Shown in pieces: positions 22,915-32,503 of a stretch of DNA of 37,054 nt. Within the stretch, counting starts at the first letter, position 1. Each line of letters starts with the position of its first letter. The DNA is from Pseudoxanthomonas sp. (GTDB lineage Bacteria; Pseudomonadota; Gammaproteobacteria; Xanthomonadales; Xanthomonadaceae), in the NCBI GenBank assembly GCA_017745195.1, contig JAGHZW010000066.1:3923-40976 (forward strand). The letters are read 5' to 3'. The notes under the pieces are model-generated. The model worked only from the letters and a program-made list of their open reading frames with translations, ran no database searches and was not told where the DNA came from. A program made the position numbers and the translations under genes.

Positions 22915-25098
22915 ATGCTTCCGATGCCCGCGTCCCACCTGCAGGCCAGCCACGTCCGGCGTCCGTTTTCCTCTCCCTCGGCCACCGGCCGGCTGGCCTT
23001 CGCGATCGGTTTGGCGCTGGCCTGCACGTCCGGCGCCGCGTTCGCGGCTTCCGCCGACGAAACCGCCGCCGGGGACACGCCGACCGAGCTGGACGCGGTC
23101 CTGGTCGTCGCCCAGCGTGCCAACCGGGTCAGCAATGGCGCGACCAACCTGGACCTGGACATCAAGGACACGCCGCAGTCGATCAGCGTGGTGAGCAGCG
23201 AACTGATGAGCCAGTTCGGCGCCAACAGCGTCAACGACGCCCTGCGCCTGGCCACCGGCGTGCGCGTCGACGAGTGGGAAACCAACCGCACCAGCTTCAG
23301 CGCGCGCGGCTTCGACATCCTCAACACCCAGATCGACGGCGTCGGCATGCCCAACAGCTGGGGTATCGCCACCGGCGCGATGGACACGTTCGGTTACGAG
23401 AAGGTGGAAGTGATCCGCGGCGCCAATGGCCTGCTCACCGGCGTGGGCAATGCGGCCGGCACGATCAACTACGTGCGCAAGCGCCCGACCAACGAGTCGC
23501 AGGGCATGTTCGGGCTCAGCTATGGCTCGTGGAATACGGTGCGCGCGGAAGCCGACTACTCGACGCCGTTCACCGACGACGGAACCTGGGCCGGTCGCGT
23601 GGTCGCCGCGCACGAGGACGGTGAGTCCTGGCTGCAGGCCAACGAAAACAGCCGCAATTATTTCTACGGCGTGGTCGATGGCCAGATCGGCGAGAACGGC
23701 ACCCTGGCGGCCGGCTACTCGTACCAGCGGGCCAAATCCGACGGCATCATGTGGGGCGCGCTGGTGTTCATGAACAGCGACGGCACCCAGAACGAGTGGC
23801 CGCGCGATGCGACCACCACCCAGGACTGGACGTACTGGAACACCACCGAAGAGACCGCCTTCGTCGAGTACACCCACCAGCTCGGTGCAAACTGGCAGCT
23901 GAAGGCGTCGTACAACTACCGTCGTGGTGAAGGCGACGACCGGATGTTCTACGCCTACGACGGGCAGGGCACCGGGCTCGATCCGGATACCGGCCTGGGT
24001 CTGGTCGGCTACCCGTGGGGTGGCCGGGACGAGTCCGACGCCCACCTCGGCTCGATTACCCTCGATGGCCGCTTCGAACTGTTCGGTCGCGAGCAGCAGG
24101 CGATGCTGGGTGCAAGCGTCTCCCGTGCCGAATCGAACGGCTGGGAGCTTTCGGCCGACTTCTCGTCGCCGGCCTGGGGTCCGTTGCCGCCGTTCCCGTA
24201 CCCGACCGACGCCATCGCCGAGCCGGAATGGAGCGAGCCTTCGCTCTATTCGGTGCTCAACCAGCGGCTCAGGCGCGTGTTCGGCGCCACCCGGATCTCG
24301 CTGACCGACCGGCTCAACGCGATCGTCGGTGCCAACTACGCGCAGTACCGTCGCGACGGCATGTCGTACGCGCTCACCTTCGACCAGACCACCAGCCACA
24401 CCAGCCCCTACGCCGGCCTGACCTTCGACTTCACCGACACGATGCTGGGCTACGTCAGCTATTCGGACATCTACCAGCCGCAGGACCAGGTCGACGCCAA
24501 CGACCGCTACCTCGATCCCAGCAAGGGCGTGAACTACGAGGCCGGGATCAAGGCCGAGTGGCTGGATGGCCGCCTGCTGACCACGCTGGCGCTGTTCAAG
24601 GCCGACCAGCAGGGCCTGGCCACGCCGACCGGCCAGTACAACCAGTACGGCCAGACCATCTACGCGCCGGTGGACGTGAAGTCCAAGGGCGTGGAGCTGG
24701 AGGCGGTCGGCAAGCTCACCGACAACCTGGACCTGGTGGTGGGGTACACCGCGCTGGAGCTGGATGGCCTGTATGGCGACGATACCTACCCGTGGGTGCC
24801 GCGGCGCTCGGCCAACCTGATCCTGAGCGCGCGCGCGCCGGGCTATGCCGCGCTTTCGTACGGCCTCGGCGGACGCTGGCAGAGCGCGGTCTCCAACACC
24901 GAGAGCAGTGGTTTCACCGTGCGCCAGGACAGCTACGCGGTGCTCAACGGCTTCATGGCCTGGGACTTCGTGGACAACGCCAGCGTGCGCCTGAACGTCA
25001 ACAACCTGTTCAACGAGAAGTACATCAATACGCTGCGCTACAGCGGCTACTACGGCGCGCCCAGCAACTACTCCGTCACCCTGAACTGGCGGTTCTGA
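22915..25098 (+). CDS. TonB-dependent siderophore receptor
   Basis: Outer-membrane receptor of 727 residues that would import a ferric siderophore using energy from TonB. A signal peptide runs to about residue 44 (LAFAIGLALACTSGAAFA). A TonB-box-like stretch (LDAVLVVAQR) follows near 58. The plug domain (about 75-180) has the siderophore-receptor patterns DTPQSISVVSSELM, ALRLATGVRVDEWETNRTSFSARGFDI, VEVIRGANGLLTGVGNAAGTINYVRKRP. The beta barrel fills the rest and ends LNNLFNEKYINTL-type then TLNWRF, with the C-terminal Phe needed for barrel assembly. No N-terminal signalling extension is seen, so it is not a FecA/FpvA-type transducer. Starts at 22915 and 22924 are both possible. First gene of an iron operon behind a Fur-box-like promoter. 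The ligand is unknown. Confidence 0.92.
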   Translation: MLPMPASHLQASHVRRPFSSPSATGRLAFAIGLALACTSGAAFAASADETAAGDTPTELDAVLVVAQRANRVSNGATNLDLDIKDTPQSISVVSSELMSQFGANSVNDALRLATGVRVDEWETNRTSFSARGFDILNTQIDGVGMPNSWGIATGAMDTFGYEKVEVIRGANGLLTGVGNAAGTINYVRKRPTNESQGMFGLSYGSWNTVRAEADYSTPFTDDGTWAGRVVAAHEDGESWLQANENSRNYFYGVVDGQIGENGTLAAGYSYQRAKSDGIMWGALVFMNSDGTQNEWPRDATTTQDWTYWNTTEETAFVEYTHQLGANWQLKASYNYRRGEGDDRMFYAYDGQGTGLDPDTGLGLVGYPWGGRDESDAHLGSITLDGRFELFGREQQAMLGASVSRAESNGWELSADFSSPAWGPLPPFPYPTDAIAEPEWSEPSLYSVLNQRLRRVFGATRISLTDRLNAIVGANYAQYRRDGMSYALTFDQTTSHTSPYAGLTFDFTDTMLGYVSYSDIYQPQDQVDANDRYLDPSKGVNYEAGIKAEWLDGRLLTTLALFKADQQGLATPTGQYNQYGQTIYAPVDVKSKGVELEAVGKLTDNLDLVVGYTALELDGLYGDDTYPWVPRRSANLILSARAPGYAALSYGLGGRWQSAVSNTESSGFTVRQDSYAVLNGFMAWDFVDNASVRLNVNNLFNEKYINTLRYSGYYGAPSNYSVTLNWRF

Positions 25099-25133
25099 CG
25101 ACTGCCCGACGCGCCGAGACACCCGCCATCGCC

Positions 25134-25448
25134 ATGTCCCGCACTTCAGCCCTCCCTTCCCGTCGCGTCACCCGCCTGCATGTCGCCGCGCGGGTCGCGG
25201 CGGCCGTGCTCGGTGGCTATGTGTTCGCCTGGGGCGTTGTCGCGGCGGCGACCAGCCTGCTGTTCGCCGCCGACATGGAGTTCCACGACGCCGAGTTCCT
25301 CGGCGCCGTGCTGGGCCTGCTGGCCTACCTGGTGGTGTTCCTGTGGGCGTTCGCGGCGCGCCGGCTGGTGGTGGTCTGGCTTGTGCTGGCCGGCGGCGGC
25401 GCGCTGCTGGCCGGTGCGGGCTCGCTCGTGCAATCGTTCCTGGTCTGA
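25134..25448 (+). CDS. DUF3649 small membrane protein
   Basis: A 104-residue inner-membrane protein with three hydrophobic helices (about 17-42, 52-74 and 78-100). The pattern ARVAAAVLGGYVFAWGVVA, FLGAVLGLLAYLVVFLWAFAARRLVVVWLVLAGGGALL fits DUF3649, a family found almost only beside TonB receptors and PepSY-TM proteins. It is presumed to help iron handling at the inner membrane, but no activity is known. It starts 35 bases after the receptor and ends 21 bases before the PepSY gene. Start chosen at the first ATG in frame after the receptor stop. Confidence 0.85.
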   Translation: MSRTSALPSRRVTRLHVAARVAAAVLGGYVFAWGVVAAATSLLFAADMEFHDAEFLGAVLGLLAYLVVFLWAFAARRLVVVWLVLAGGGALLAGAGSLVQSFLV

Positions 25449-25469
25449 CGCGCCGGCTGGAGGTCGAAC

Positions 25470-27137
25470 ATGTCCCAGAACTTCCGCCAGGCCATGGCCT
25501 GGGTCCACACCTGGTTCGGGCTGGTGCTCGGTTTCGTGCTGATGGCGGCGTTCTTTTTCGGCGCGCTGTCGGTGTTCGACCGCGAAATCGACCGCTGGGC
25601 GATCCCGGCCACCCGGGTCGAGCCGCAGCCGATGCCCTCGTTCGAGCAGGTGCTGCGTCCGGCGTTCGAGCGCATGCAGCCCACGCGCGAAGCGGTCGAG
25701 GCGATGCGGCCGCGCGTGGATGGCCCGATGCCGGAGCACTTCGACAAGGTGGTCAGCTGGAGCGCGTACACCACCCACCGCGACCCGGTGCTGGCGCTGT
25801 ACGCAGGTTACGAGGTGCCCGGCGCCAAGGACCCCGGGGAAGCGATCTGGGCCTACGGCACCATCGATCCGCGCGACGGCACGCCGCTGCCCGACGACCG
25901 CCTCAAGGTCGGTAGCGGGTTCTTCTACCCGATGCATTACAGCCTGACCCTGGACTGGAAGAACCTCGGTTTCTGGATCGTCGGCCTGGCGGCGCTGGCG
26001 ATGCTGGTGGCGCTGGTCACCGGCGTGGTGATGCACCGCAAGCTGTTCCGCGAGCTGTTTACCTTCCGCCCGGACAAGGCCCGCATGCGCAGCGTGCTGG
26101 ACCTGCACAACCTCACCGGCGTGGTCGCGCTGCCGTTCCACTTCTTCTTCGCCTTCACCGGCCTGGTGATCTTCGCCAGCGTCTACTACTTCCCGGTCGG
26201 CCACACCCAGCTGCACCCGCTGCATGACCTGCACGAGCGGATCGAGGCGCAGGAAACCGGCCTGCCGCACGAGCGCGCCGGCGTGGTGGCCGGGCTGGCC
26301 GATGTCGACGCGATGGTCGCCGAGGCGCAGCGGCGCTGGGAGGCCAAGGGCAAGGCCGGCGAGGTGGGCTTCCTGGTGCTGCAGCACGTCGGCGACGCCA
26401 ACGGCTACGTCAGCGTCTATCGCGCAGGCACCGACCGCATCGCGCTGGTCGGCGACGGCATCCACTTCAGGGCCGCCACCGGCGAACTGATCCGCGAGGA
26501 TCCGCCGGCCACGACAGTCGGACGGGTCAGCGAGTTCCTTACCGGACTGCACCTGCAGCACTTCCGCCACTGGCTGCTGCGCTGGCTGTACGTGCTGGGC
26601 GGACTGGCCGGCGCGGTCTGTATCGCAACAGGCTTCGTGTTCTTCGTCGAGAAGCGCAAGCGGCAGCATGCGCTGCATGGCCGCCAGGGCGCGCGCGTGG
26701 TCGATGCGCTGGCGGTGGCCATGGTCACCGGCATGGTCCTGGCCGTGACCGGCATCCTCGTCGCCAACCGGCTGCTGCCGGAAGACCTGCCGGCGCGCGG
26801 GGACTGGGAGCGCTACGCGTTCTGGGGCAGCTGGCTGCTGGCGCTGTTGCATGCGGCCTGGCGCAGCGCGCCGGTCGCGCTGGGCAGGGCCAACCCGGCC
26901 TGGCGCGAGCAGTGCTGGGCGATCGCGGCGATGGCGGTGGTCGCGGTGCTGTCGAACTGGTTCACCACCGGCGACCACCTGCTGCGCACGTTGTCGGCCG
27001 GCTACTGGCCGGTGGCGGGCGTCGACCTGGCACTGCTGTCGAGTGCGGCGATCGCGGCCTTCGCCGCGCGTGCGCTCGGCCGGCGTGCGGCGTCGGACGC
27101 GACGGGCATGGATGCGATGGAGACCGCGCGTGCCTGA
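25470..27137 (+). CDS. PepSY-associated TM helix protein, iron-operon type
   Basis: A 555-residue inner-membrane protein of the PepSY-TM (PiuB-like) family. It opens with AMAWVHTWFGLVLGFVLMAAFFFGALSVFDREI, the family's first helix with its His-Thr-Trp motif. A periplasmic part (about 45-160) follows, then helices at about 168-193 and 212-240 (VALPFHFFFAFTGLVIFASVYYF), a second periplasmic PepSY-like part (about 245-350), and three or more C-terminal helices. Related proteins are thought to reduce ferric siderophores in the periplasm or inner membrane, and conserved membrane histidines could bind haem. That role is inferred here from the operon. The gene overlaps DUF3325 by eight bases. Confidence 0.88.
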   Translation: MSQNFRQAMAWVHTWFGLVLGFVLMAAFFFGALSVFDREIDRWAIPATRVEPQPMPSFEQVLRPAFERMQPTREAVEAMRPRVDGPMPEHFDKVVSWSAYTTHRDPVLALYAGYEVPGAKDPGEAIWAYGTIDPRDGTPLPDDRLKVGSGFFYPMHYSLTLDWKNLGFWIVGLAALAMLVALVTGVVMHRKLFRELFTFRPDKARMRSVLDLHNLTGVVALPFHFFFAFTGLVIFASVYYFPVGHTQLHPLHDLHERIEAQETGLPHERAGVVAGLADVDAMVAEAQRRWEAKGKAGEVGFLVLQHVGDANGYVSVYRAGTDRIALVGDGIHFRAATGELIREDPPATTVGRVSEFLTGLHLQHFRHWLLRWLYVLGGLAGAVCIATGFVFFVEKRKRQHALHGRQGARVVDALAVAMVTGMVLAVTGILVANRLLPEDLPARGDWERYAFWGSWLLALLHAAWRSAPVALGRANPAWREQCWAIAAMAVVAVLSNWFTTGDHLLRTLSAGYWPVAGVDLALLSSAAIAAFAARALGRRAASDATGMDAMETARA

Positions 27138-27468
27138 GACCGGACATCCGGCATTGCTGCTGGCCGCCGCGCTGCTGGTCTGCGTGGCTGGCATGGGCTG
27201 GCTGGCGCTGGCGATGCCGGCGCATGCGCAGCAGGTCTGGGGCGCAGCGGTGACGCCCGCCGCGGCCCGTGGCTTGCGCCTGCTCGGCGCATCGGGACTG
27301 GTGGCCGGATTGCTGCTGTGCCTGGCGGTGGACCATCCCTCGATGGCGGTGCTGGTCTGGGTGATGGCGCTGGCCGGGGCGGCACTCGTCGTCGCCTTCA
27401 CCCTGACCTGGCGCGCACCCTGGCTGGGCGCGCTGGCGCCATGGCTGCGCCCGCGCGCCGCGCGCTAG
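27130..27468 (+). CDS. DUF3325 small membrane protein
   Basis: A 112-residue inner-membrane protein with three hydrophobic helices (about 8-28, 50-67 and 72-92) and a basic C-terminus (PWLRPRAAR). It matches DUF3325 in size and in the pattern AAARGLRLLGASGLVAGLLLCLAVDHPSMAVLVWVMALAGAAL. The only plausible start is GTG 27130, which overlaps the PepSY gene's end, so the two are translationally coupled. DUF3325 is nearly always the last gene of receptor/DUF3649/PepSY iron operons. Its role is unknown. The stop lies seven bases from the convergent monooxygenase gene. Confidence 0.83.
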   Translation: MPETGHPALLLAAALLVCVAGMGWLALAMPAHAQQVWGAAVTPAAARGLRLLGASGLVAGLLLCLAVDHPSMAVLVWVMALAGAALVVAFTLTWRAPWLGALAPWLRPRAAR

Positions 27469-27475
27469 CGCCAGG

Positions 27476-28524
27476 TCACATTCCGGCGATCCGGCGCGCG
27501 ATCGAGCCCGCGGGATCGGCCGTCGCAAGTGCGGCCGACTGGCCGGCCCACATCGGCGAGTAGTCACCGGCGCCGTTGCTGCGGTCCAGCTCGCGCAACG
27601 CGGCGAGCAGGGAGCCGGCGTAGGGGAACGCAGCGCATCGGCCGACATGGGGCCGAGTTCGTCGATGAGCGCGTTGACCAGGCCGCGCGCGGGCCGTCCC
27701 GTGAACACGTTGGTGATCCGGGTGGCGCTGTCGCTGGCGGCCGCGAGCGCGCGCCGGTGGAAATCCGGCGTGGCCGCCTCCGGGCTGCGCAGGAACGCTG
27801 TGCCGACCTGCACTGCCGCGGCGCCGAGCGCCAGCGCCGCGCGCATGCCGCGTGCATCGGCGATGCCGCCGGCGGCGATCACCGGCAGGTCGATCGCATC
27901 GACCACCTGTGGCAGCAGCGCGAACAGTCCGGGCTGGCCGCCCACGTCGTCGTCGAGGAACATGCCGCGGTGGCCGCCGGCCTCGACTCCCTGCGCGATG
28001 ACCGCGTCCACCCCGCGCGCGGCCAGCCAGCGGGCCTCGGCCACGGTGGTCGCGGTGGACAGCACGACCGCGCCGGTGCTCCTGACCCGGTCGAGCAGGC
28101 GAGCCTCGGGCAGGCCGAAGTGGAAGCTCACCACCTCCGGGCGCAGCTCCTCGACCAGTGCGGCCGCCGCTTCGTCGAACGGCAGGCGCCCGGCCGAGGC
28201 GGTGGCGGGAACGTCCAGGCCCAGCCGCGCATGCAGCGGTGCCAGTGCCGCGCGCCATCGTGCCACCGCCGCATCCGTCGGCGGCTGGTCGCGGTGGGCG
28301 AAGAAGTTCAGGTTCAACGGTGCGTCGATGGCCGCGCGGAAGCGCGCGACTTCCTGGCGGATCCGCTCCGGGGCGAGCGTGGCGCCCGCGATCGCACCGA
28401 GGCCGCCGGCGCGCGCGATGGCGATGGCGAGCCCGGCATCGGCCACGCCTGCCATCGGCGCGAGCAGCAGCGGCATCGACAGGCCCAGCCGTTGCACGAA
28501 GGGATGGGGTTCTGTGCGCGTCAT
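27476..28524 (-). pseudogene. Nitronate monooxygenase, interrupted by a frameshift
   Basis: The gene encodes an FMN-dependent nitronate monooxygenase-like protein (2-nitropropane dioxygenase family). MAGVADAGLAIAIARAGGLGAIAG, VVSFHFGLP, GVEAGGHRGMF, VIAAGGIADARGM and GTAFL appear in the usual order. After GPMSADALR (about residue 298, near base 27630) the frame changes: the expected end, FPYAGSLLAALRELDRSNGAGDYSPMWAGQ..., continues in the next frame to the stop at 27476. The family usually reads DALPFPYAG here, so one C seems missing in CTGCGTTCCCC. The rejoined protein would be about 348 residues. Everything else is intact, so this is either a very recent mutation or a sequencing error. If real, the unshifted frame adds a long unrelated tail (to 26962). 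Confidence 0.8.
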
Positions 28525-28695
28525 CGCATGTTGCCGCCCGGAAGACCCGCAGTATGCGCGCCGCCCGGGCGCGAGGAGGCGAGGTCCGTGCGCATACCGT
28601 GACTTCCGGCCTATCTCGGCGGGTGGCCCGCTCCCCTAGGCTGGAGGTTTGGCACCTAGTCCTGCGGTCTGGTGCGCCGCGTCCCGGAGTACCCG

Positions 28696-30798
28696 ATGTC
28701 CCTGCACACGTTCACCCGCCTGTCCCTGACGCTGGCGGTCACCGCCGCGCTCGCCGCCTGCGGCAAGACCGAAGCGCCGGCCGCGGCCGCGCCGGCGCCG
28801 GCCGAAGCGGCGGTGAAGTTCGACCTGTCCAAGGTCGATGCGCCCGTTTCCGTCTTCAGCGTCGCCGACCTGGATCCGGCGGTGCCGGCCTGCGCCGACC
28901 TCAACGGCCATGTCAACGGCAAGTGGCTGGCGGCCAACCCGGTGCCGGGCGACCGCACCAGCTGGGGCAGCTTCGAGATCCTCGGCGAGCGTTCGCTGGC
29001 GATCCAGCACGCCATCGTCGAGCAGCTCGCTGCGGGCAAGCCGGCGGACGGTTCGATCGAGGCCAAGATTTCCGACATCTGGCGCACCGGCATGGACCAG
29101 GCGGCGATCGACGCCGCCGGCCTGGCGCCGCTGCAGCCGCAGCTGGACGCGATCGCCGGGCTGAAGGACGGTGCCGGCGTGGTCGAATGGCTGCGTGGCC
29201 AGTACGCGCAGGGCCGCGGCCCGCTGTTCTCCTTCGGTGCCAATGCCGACTACAAGGACTCGGGCACGGTCATCGCCTATGCCGGGCAGGGCGGGCTGGG
29301 CCTGCCGGAGAAGGGCTACTACTTCGACGCGGACAAGAAGGACATCCGCGACGCGTACGTGAAGTACATCGCCCAGCTGCTGGAACTGTCCGGCGTGGCG
29401 GCGGCCGATGCGGCCGGCCAGGCGCAGGCGGTGATGGACTTCGAGACCCGCCTGGCCAAGGCCTCGCTGTCGCGGATCGAGCTGCGCGATCCGGCCAAGC
29501 GCTACAACCCGCTCAGCGCGGCCGAGGCGAACAAGGTCACCCCGAACTTCGACTGGAGCGCGTTCTTCGACGCGCTCAAGGTGCCGGCGGCGCAGAAGTT
29601 CTCGCTGGCCCAGCCGGGCTATTTCGCCGAGCTCGACCGCATGATCGCCGACACGCCGGTGCAGACCTGGCAGGCCTACCTGCGCTTCCATGCCGTCGAC
29701 GACGCGGCGCCGTTCCTGGCCACGCCGTTCGAGCAGGCCAACTTCGGCTTCTACAACCAGACCCTGCGCGGGCAGAAGGAAATGCTGCCGCGCTGGAAGC
29801 GCGTGCTCGGCTCGGTCAACAACGCGATGGGCGAGGCGCTGGGCCAGCTGTACGTGCAGGCCGCGTTCCCGGCCGAATCCAAGGCGCAGATGCAGCAGCT
29901 GGTGCAGAACCTGTCGGCGGCGCTGAAGGCGCGTCTGGAGAAGCTGGACTGGATGGGTGACGAGACCAAGGCGCGTGCGCTGGAGAAGTGGGCCAGCTTC
30001 ACCCCGAAGATCGGCTACCCCGACAAGTGGCGCGAGTGGGACGGCCTGCAGACCTCCGCCGGCGGCTACCTGGCCAACATGGATGCGGCGCGCGCGTTCA
30101 ACTACCGCTACATGCTGGACAAGGTCGGCAAGCCGGTGGACCGCACCGAGTGGGGCATGACCCCGCAGACGGTGAACGCCTACTACAACTCGACCAAGAA
30201 CGAGATCGTGTTCCCGGCCGCGATCCTGCAGCCGCCGTTCTTCGATCCCAAGGCAGACCCGGCGCTCAACTACGGCGGCATCGGCGCGGTGATCGGCCAC
30301 GAGATGATGCATGGCTATGACGATTCCGGCAGCCAGTTCGACGCCAAGGGCAACTTCGACCTGTGGTGGACCGAGGGCGACCGCAAGCTGTTCGAGCAGC
30401 GCGCCGACCGGCTGGTGGCGCAGTTCGACGGCTACGAGGCGGTGCCGGGCAAGCACGTCAAGGGCCGCCTGACCCTGGGCGAGAACATCGGCGACCTCGG
30501 CGGCCTGACCGTGGCCTACGACGCGCTGCAGGCCGCGTTGCAGGCCAACCCGGGCGCGAACGTGGCCGTCGATGGCCTCAGCCAGGACCAGCGCTTCTTC
30601 GCCAACTGGGCCACGGTGTGGCGCCGCAACTTCACCGATGGCGAGCTGAAGGTGCGCCTGGAGACCGACCCGCACGCGCCGGCCAACTTCCGCGCCAACG
30701 GCACGCCGTCGAACATGCCGGCCTACGCGGCGGCGTTCGGCTGCAAGGCGGGCGACCCGATGGTCCGTGCCGACGCCGATCGCGTGGTGATCTGGTAA
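28696..30798 (+). CDS. M13-family metallopeptidase lipoprotein (neprilysin/PepO-like)
   Basis: A 700-residue zinc endopeptidase of the M13 family, which cleaves oligopeptides outside the cytoplasm. The start at 28696 has GGAG at 28686-28689 and gives a lipoprotein signal ending LAAC (Cys near residue 22), followed by an Ala/Pro linker. The N-terminal M13 domain spans about 60-440 and the catalytic domain the rest. The zinc motif is HEMMH at residues 535-539. The third ligand is Glu596 in ENIGDLGG, and NAYYNSTKNEIVFPAAILQPPFF precedes them, all canonical. The end differs slightly from the usual ...CRVW, reading RVVIW. It stands alone, with a terminator behind it. Confidence 0.93.
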   Translation: MSLHTFTRLSLTLAVTAALAACGKTEAPAAAAPAPAEAAVKFDLSKVDAPVSVFSVADLDPAVPACADLNGHVNGKWLAANPVPGDRTSWGSFEILGERSLAIQHAIVEQLAAGKPADGSIEAKISDIWRTGMDQAAIDAAGLAPLQPQLDAIAGLKDGAGVVEWLRGQYAQGRGPLFSFGANADYKDSGTVIAYAGQGGLGLPEKGYYFDADKKDIRDAYVKYIAQLLELSGVAAADAAGQAQAVMDFETRLAKASLSRIELRDPAKRYNPLSAAEANKVTPNFDWSAFFDALKVPAAQKFSLAQPGYFAELDRMIADTPVQTWQAYLRFHAVDDAAPFLATPFEQANFGFYNQTLRGQKEMLPRWKRVLGSVNNAMGEALGQLYVQAAFPAESKAQMQQLVQNLSAALKARLEKLDWMGDETKARALEKWASFTPKIGYPDKWREWDGLQTSAGGYLANMDAARAFNYRYMLDKVGKPVDRTEWGMTPQTVNAYYNSTKNEIVFPAAILQPPFFDPKADPALNYGGIGAVIGHEMMHGYDDSGSQFDAKGNFDLWWTEGDRKLFEQRADRLVAQFDGYEAVPGKHVKGRLTLGENIGDLGGLTVAYDALQAALQANPGANVAVDGLSQDQRFFANWATVWRRNFTDGELKVRLETDPHAPANFRANGTPSNMPAYAAAFGCKAGDPMVRADADRVVIW

Positions 30799-30820
30799 GG
30801 CGGGCCCGCATCGTGGTCCA

Positions 30821-30849
30821 GGAAGGGCCCGGCCATGCCGGGCCTTTCC
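30821..30849 (+). terminator. Intrinsic terminator after the M13 gene
   Basis: GGAAGGGCCCGGC-CAT-GCCGGGCCTTTCC forms a 13-position stem with one mismatch and a three-base loop, followed by TTT. It lies 22 bases after the peptidase stop. Confidence 0.8.
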
Positions 30850-30937
30850 TTTCTGGCGGCAGCGTCCTTACGCGGCCGTCGCGCACGCCGCCTACAATTG
30901 CCTTGGCCCGGGTGGTCCGGCGCAGCGCAGGATCGTG

Positions 30938-32503
30938 ATGAAGAGGAAGGTCTTCATGGGGATTGGCATCGCACTGGCCGCCTTCGTGCTCGCCTCGCTG
31001 CTGTCGCTCTATGCCTATGGCCGCTTCGCCGAGCGCGCCCGCGGCGAGCCGGGCCATGCGCTGCCGGTCGCCGGGGTACAGACGCCGATCGACCGCATCG
31101 TCGAGCCGCTCACCGCGGCGCGGCCCGGCAAGGCGGGGCTTGTGATCCTGCCCGACAACCTCGACGCCTTCGCGATCCGCGCCGCCACCGCGCGCAGCGC
31201 CGGCCGCAGCCTGGACCTGCAGTACTACATCTGGCACCCGGACTTCACCGGCAACCTGCTCTACAGCGAGCTGCTGCGGGCGGCCGACCGCGGCGTGCGC
31301 GTGCGCCTGCTGCTGGATGACCTCAACGTGCACGGCAGCCACGAGGTGCTGGACGCGCTCGACACGCATCCCAACATCGAGGTGCGCCTGTTCAACCCGA
31401 CCCGCGCGCGCGAAGGCACCATCGCACGCGGCGTGGAGCTGCTGCTGCGTTTCTTCAGCGTCAACCGGCGCATGCACAACAAGGCCTGGATCGCCGACGG
31501 CCGCGTGGCCGTGGTCGGCGGGCGCAACGTCGGCGACGAGTACTTCGACGCCTCGGCCGACTTCAACTTCCTCGATACCGACGCGGCGGTGGTCGGGCCG
31601 CCGGTGCAGCAGGCCGAACGGATCTTCGACGCCTACTGGAACAGCCCGACCGCGATCCCGCTGTCGGCGCTGGTGGAGGTCGAGCCCGGCCAGCTGGACC
31701 GGCTGCGCGCGAGCATCGACGCCGGGCTGAAGTCCGACCGGGCCGGTCCCTACGCGCAGAAACTGCAGCGGGCGCAGGGCGCGCGCGACCTGATCGAGGG
31801 CAGGCGCCGGCTGTACTGGGCGACCGAGGCTTCGATCATTTCCGATCCGCCGGAGAAGGCGCAGGGCGCGCCGGCGGCAGCGGACTGGATGACGCCGATA
31901 TTGGTGGAGCGGGCGTCGCGGGTGAAGCGCGACCTGAAGGTGATTTCGCCATATTTCGTTCCCGGCGACGCCGGCGTGCGCTGGATCGACAACCTGCGCC
32001 GCCGCGACATCGGGGTGAGCATCCTCACCAATTCGCTGGCGGCCACCGACGTGATCGCGGTGCACGGCGGCTACGAGGGCTACCGCGTGCCGCTGCTGCG
32101 CTCGGGTGTGTCGCTGTTCGAACTCAAGCCGCATGGCGCCGAAGGCGTGCGCAGCAGCCTGTTCGGCTCCAGTGGCGCCAGCCTGCACACCAAGGCGTTC
32201 GTGGTCGATGGCGCGCACGGCTTCATCGGCTCGTTCAACCTCGATCCGCGTTCGATGAACCTCAACACCGAGATGGGCCTGCTGTTCGACTGCCCGGAAG
32301 CGGCGGCCGAACTCGAGGCGCTGTACCGGGCCAAGACCTCCGCGCAGGCCAGCTACCGGCTGGACCTGGCCGATGGCGCGCTGCGCTGGCATGACGATGC
32401 GGCCCGGCCGCCGGCGACCTGGGATCGCGAACCGGAGGCAGGCCTGTGGAGCCGGGCGGCGGCGCGCATGATCGGCTGGCTGCCGGTGGAGTCGCAGCTG
32501 TAG
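30938..32503 (+). CDS. Phospholipase D-like cardiolipin synthase (ClsC-like)
   Basis: A 521-residue membrane-anchored enzyme of the phospholipase D superfamily, most like the ClsC type of cardiolipin synthase, which joins phosphatidyl groups to make cardiolipin. One N-terminal membrane helix (about 5-28) is followed by two PLD domains. Each has an HKD motif: H180-x-K182...D187 (HNKAWIADG) with GGRN after it, and H417-x-K419...D424 (HTKAFVVDG) with GSFNLDPRS after it. The first domain also has the LDLQYYIWHPD strand. ATG 30938 is preferred to GTG 30935 because AGGA at 30929-30932 is better spaced. A YmdB-like partner, which E. coli ClsC needs, is not in the window. Other PLD activities remain possible. 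Confidence 0.88.
   Translation: MKRKVFMGIGIALAAFVLASLLSLYAYGRFAERARGEPGHALPVAGVQTPIDRIVEPLTAARPGKAGLVILPDNLDAFAIRAATARSAGRSLDLQYYIWHPDFTGNLLYSELLRAADRGVRVRLLLDDLNVHGSHEVLDALDTHPNIEVRLFNPTRAREGTIARGVELLLRFFSVNRRMHNKAWIADGRVAVVGGRNVGDEYFDASADFNFLDTDAAVVGPPVQQAERIFDAYWNSPTAIPLSALVEVEPGQLDRLRASIDAGLKSDRAGPYAQKLQRAQGARDLIEGRRRLYWATEASIISDPPEKAQGAPAAADWMTPILVERASRVKRDLKVISPYFVPGDAGVRWIDNLRRRDIGVSILTNSLAATDVIAVHGGYEGYRVPLLRSGVSLFELKPHGAEGVRSSLFGSSGASLHTKAFVVDGAHGFIGSFNLDPRSMNLNTEMGLLFDCPEAAAELEALYRAKTSAQASYRLDLADGALRWHDDAARPPATWDREPEAGLWSRAAARMIGWLPVESQL

Noticed and set aside
25146..27401. Long minus-strand frame opposite the PepSY operon
   Set aside because: Composition is Gln/Arg/His-rich without motifs; the plus strand holds three recognised families.
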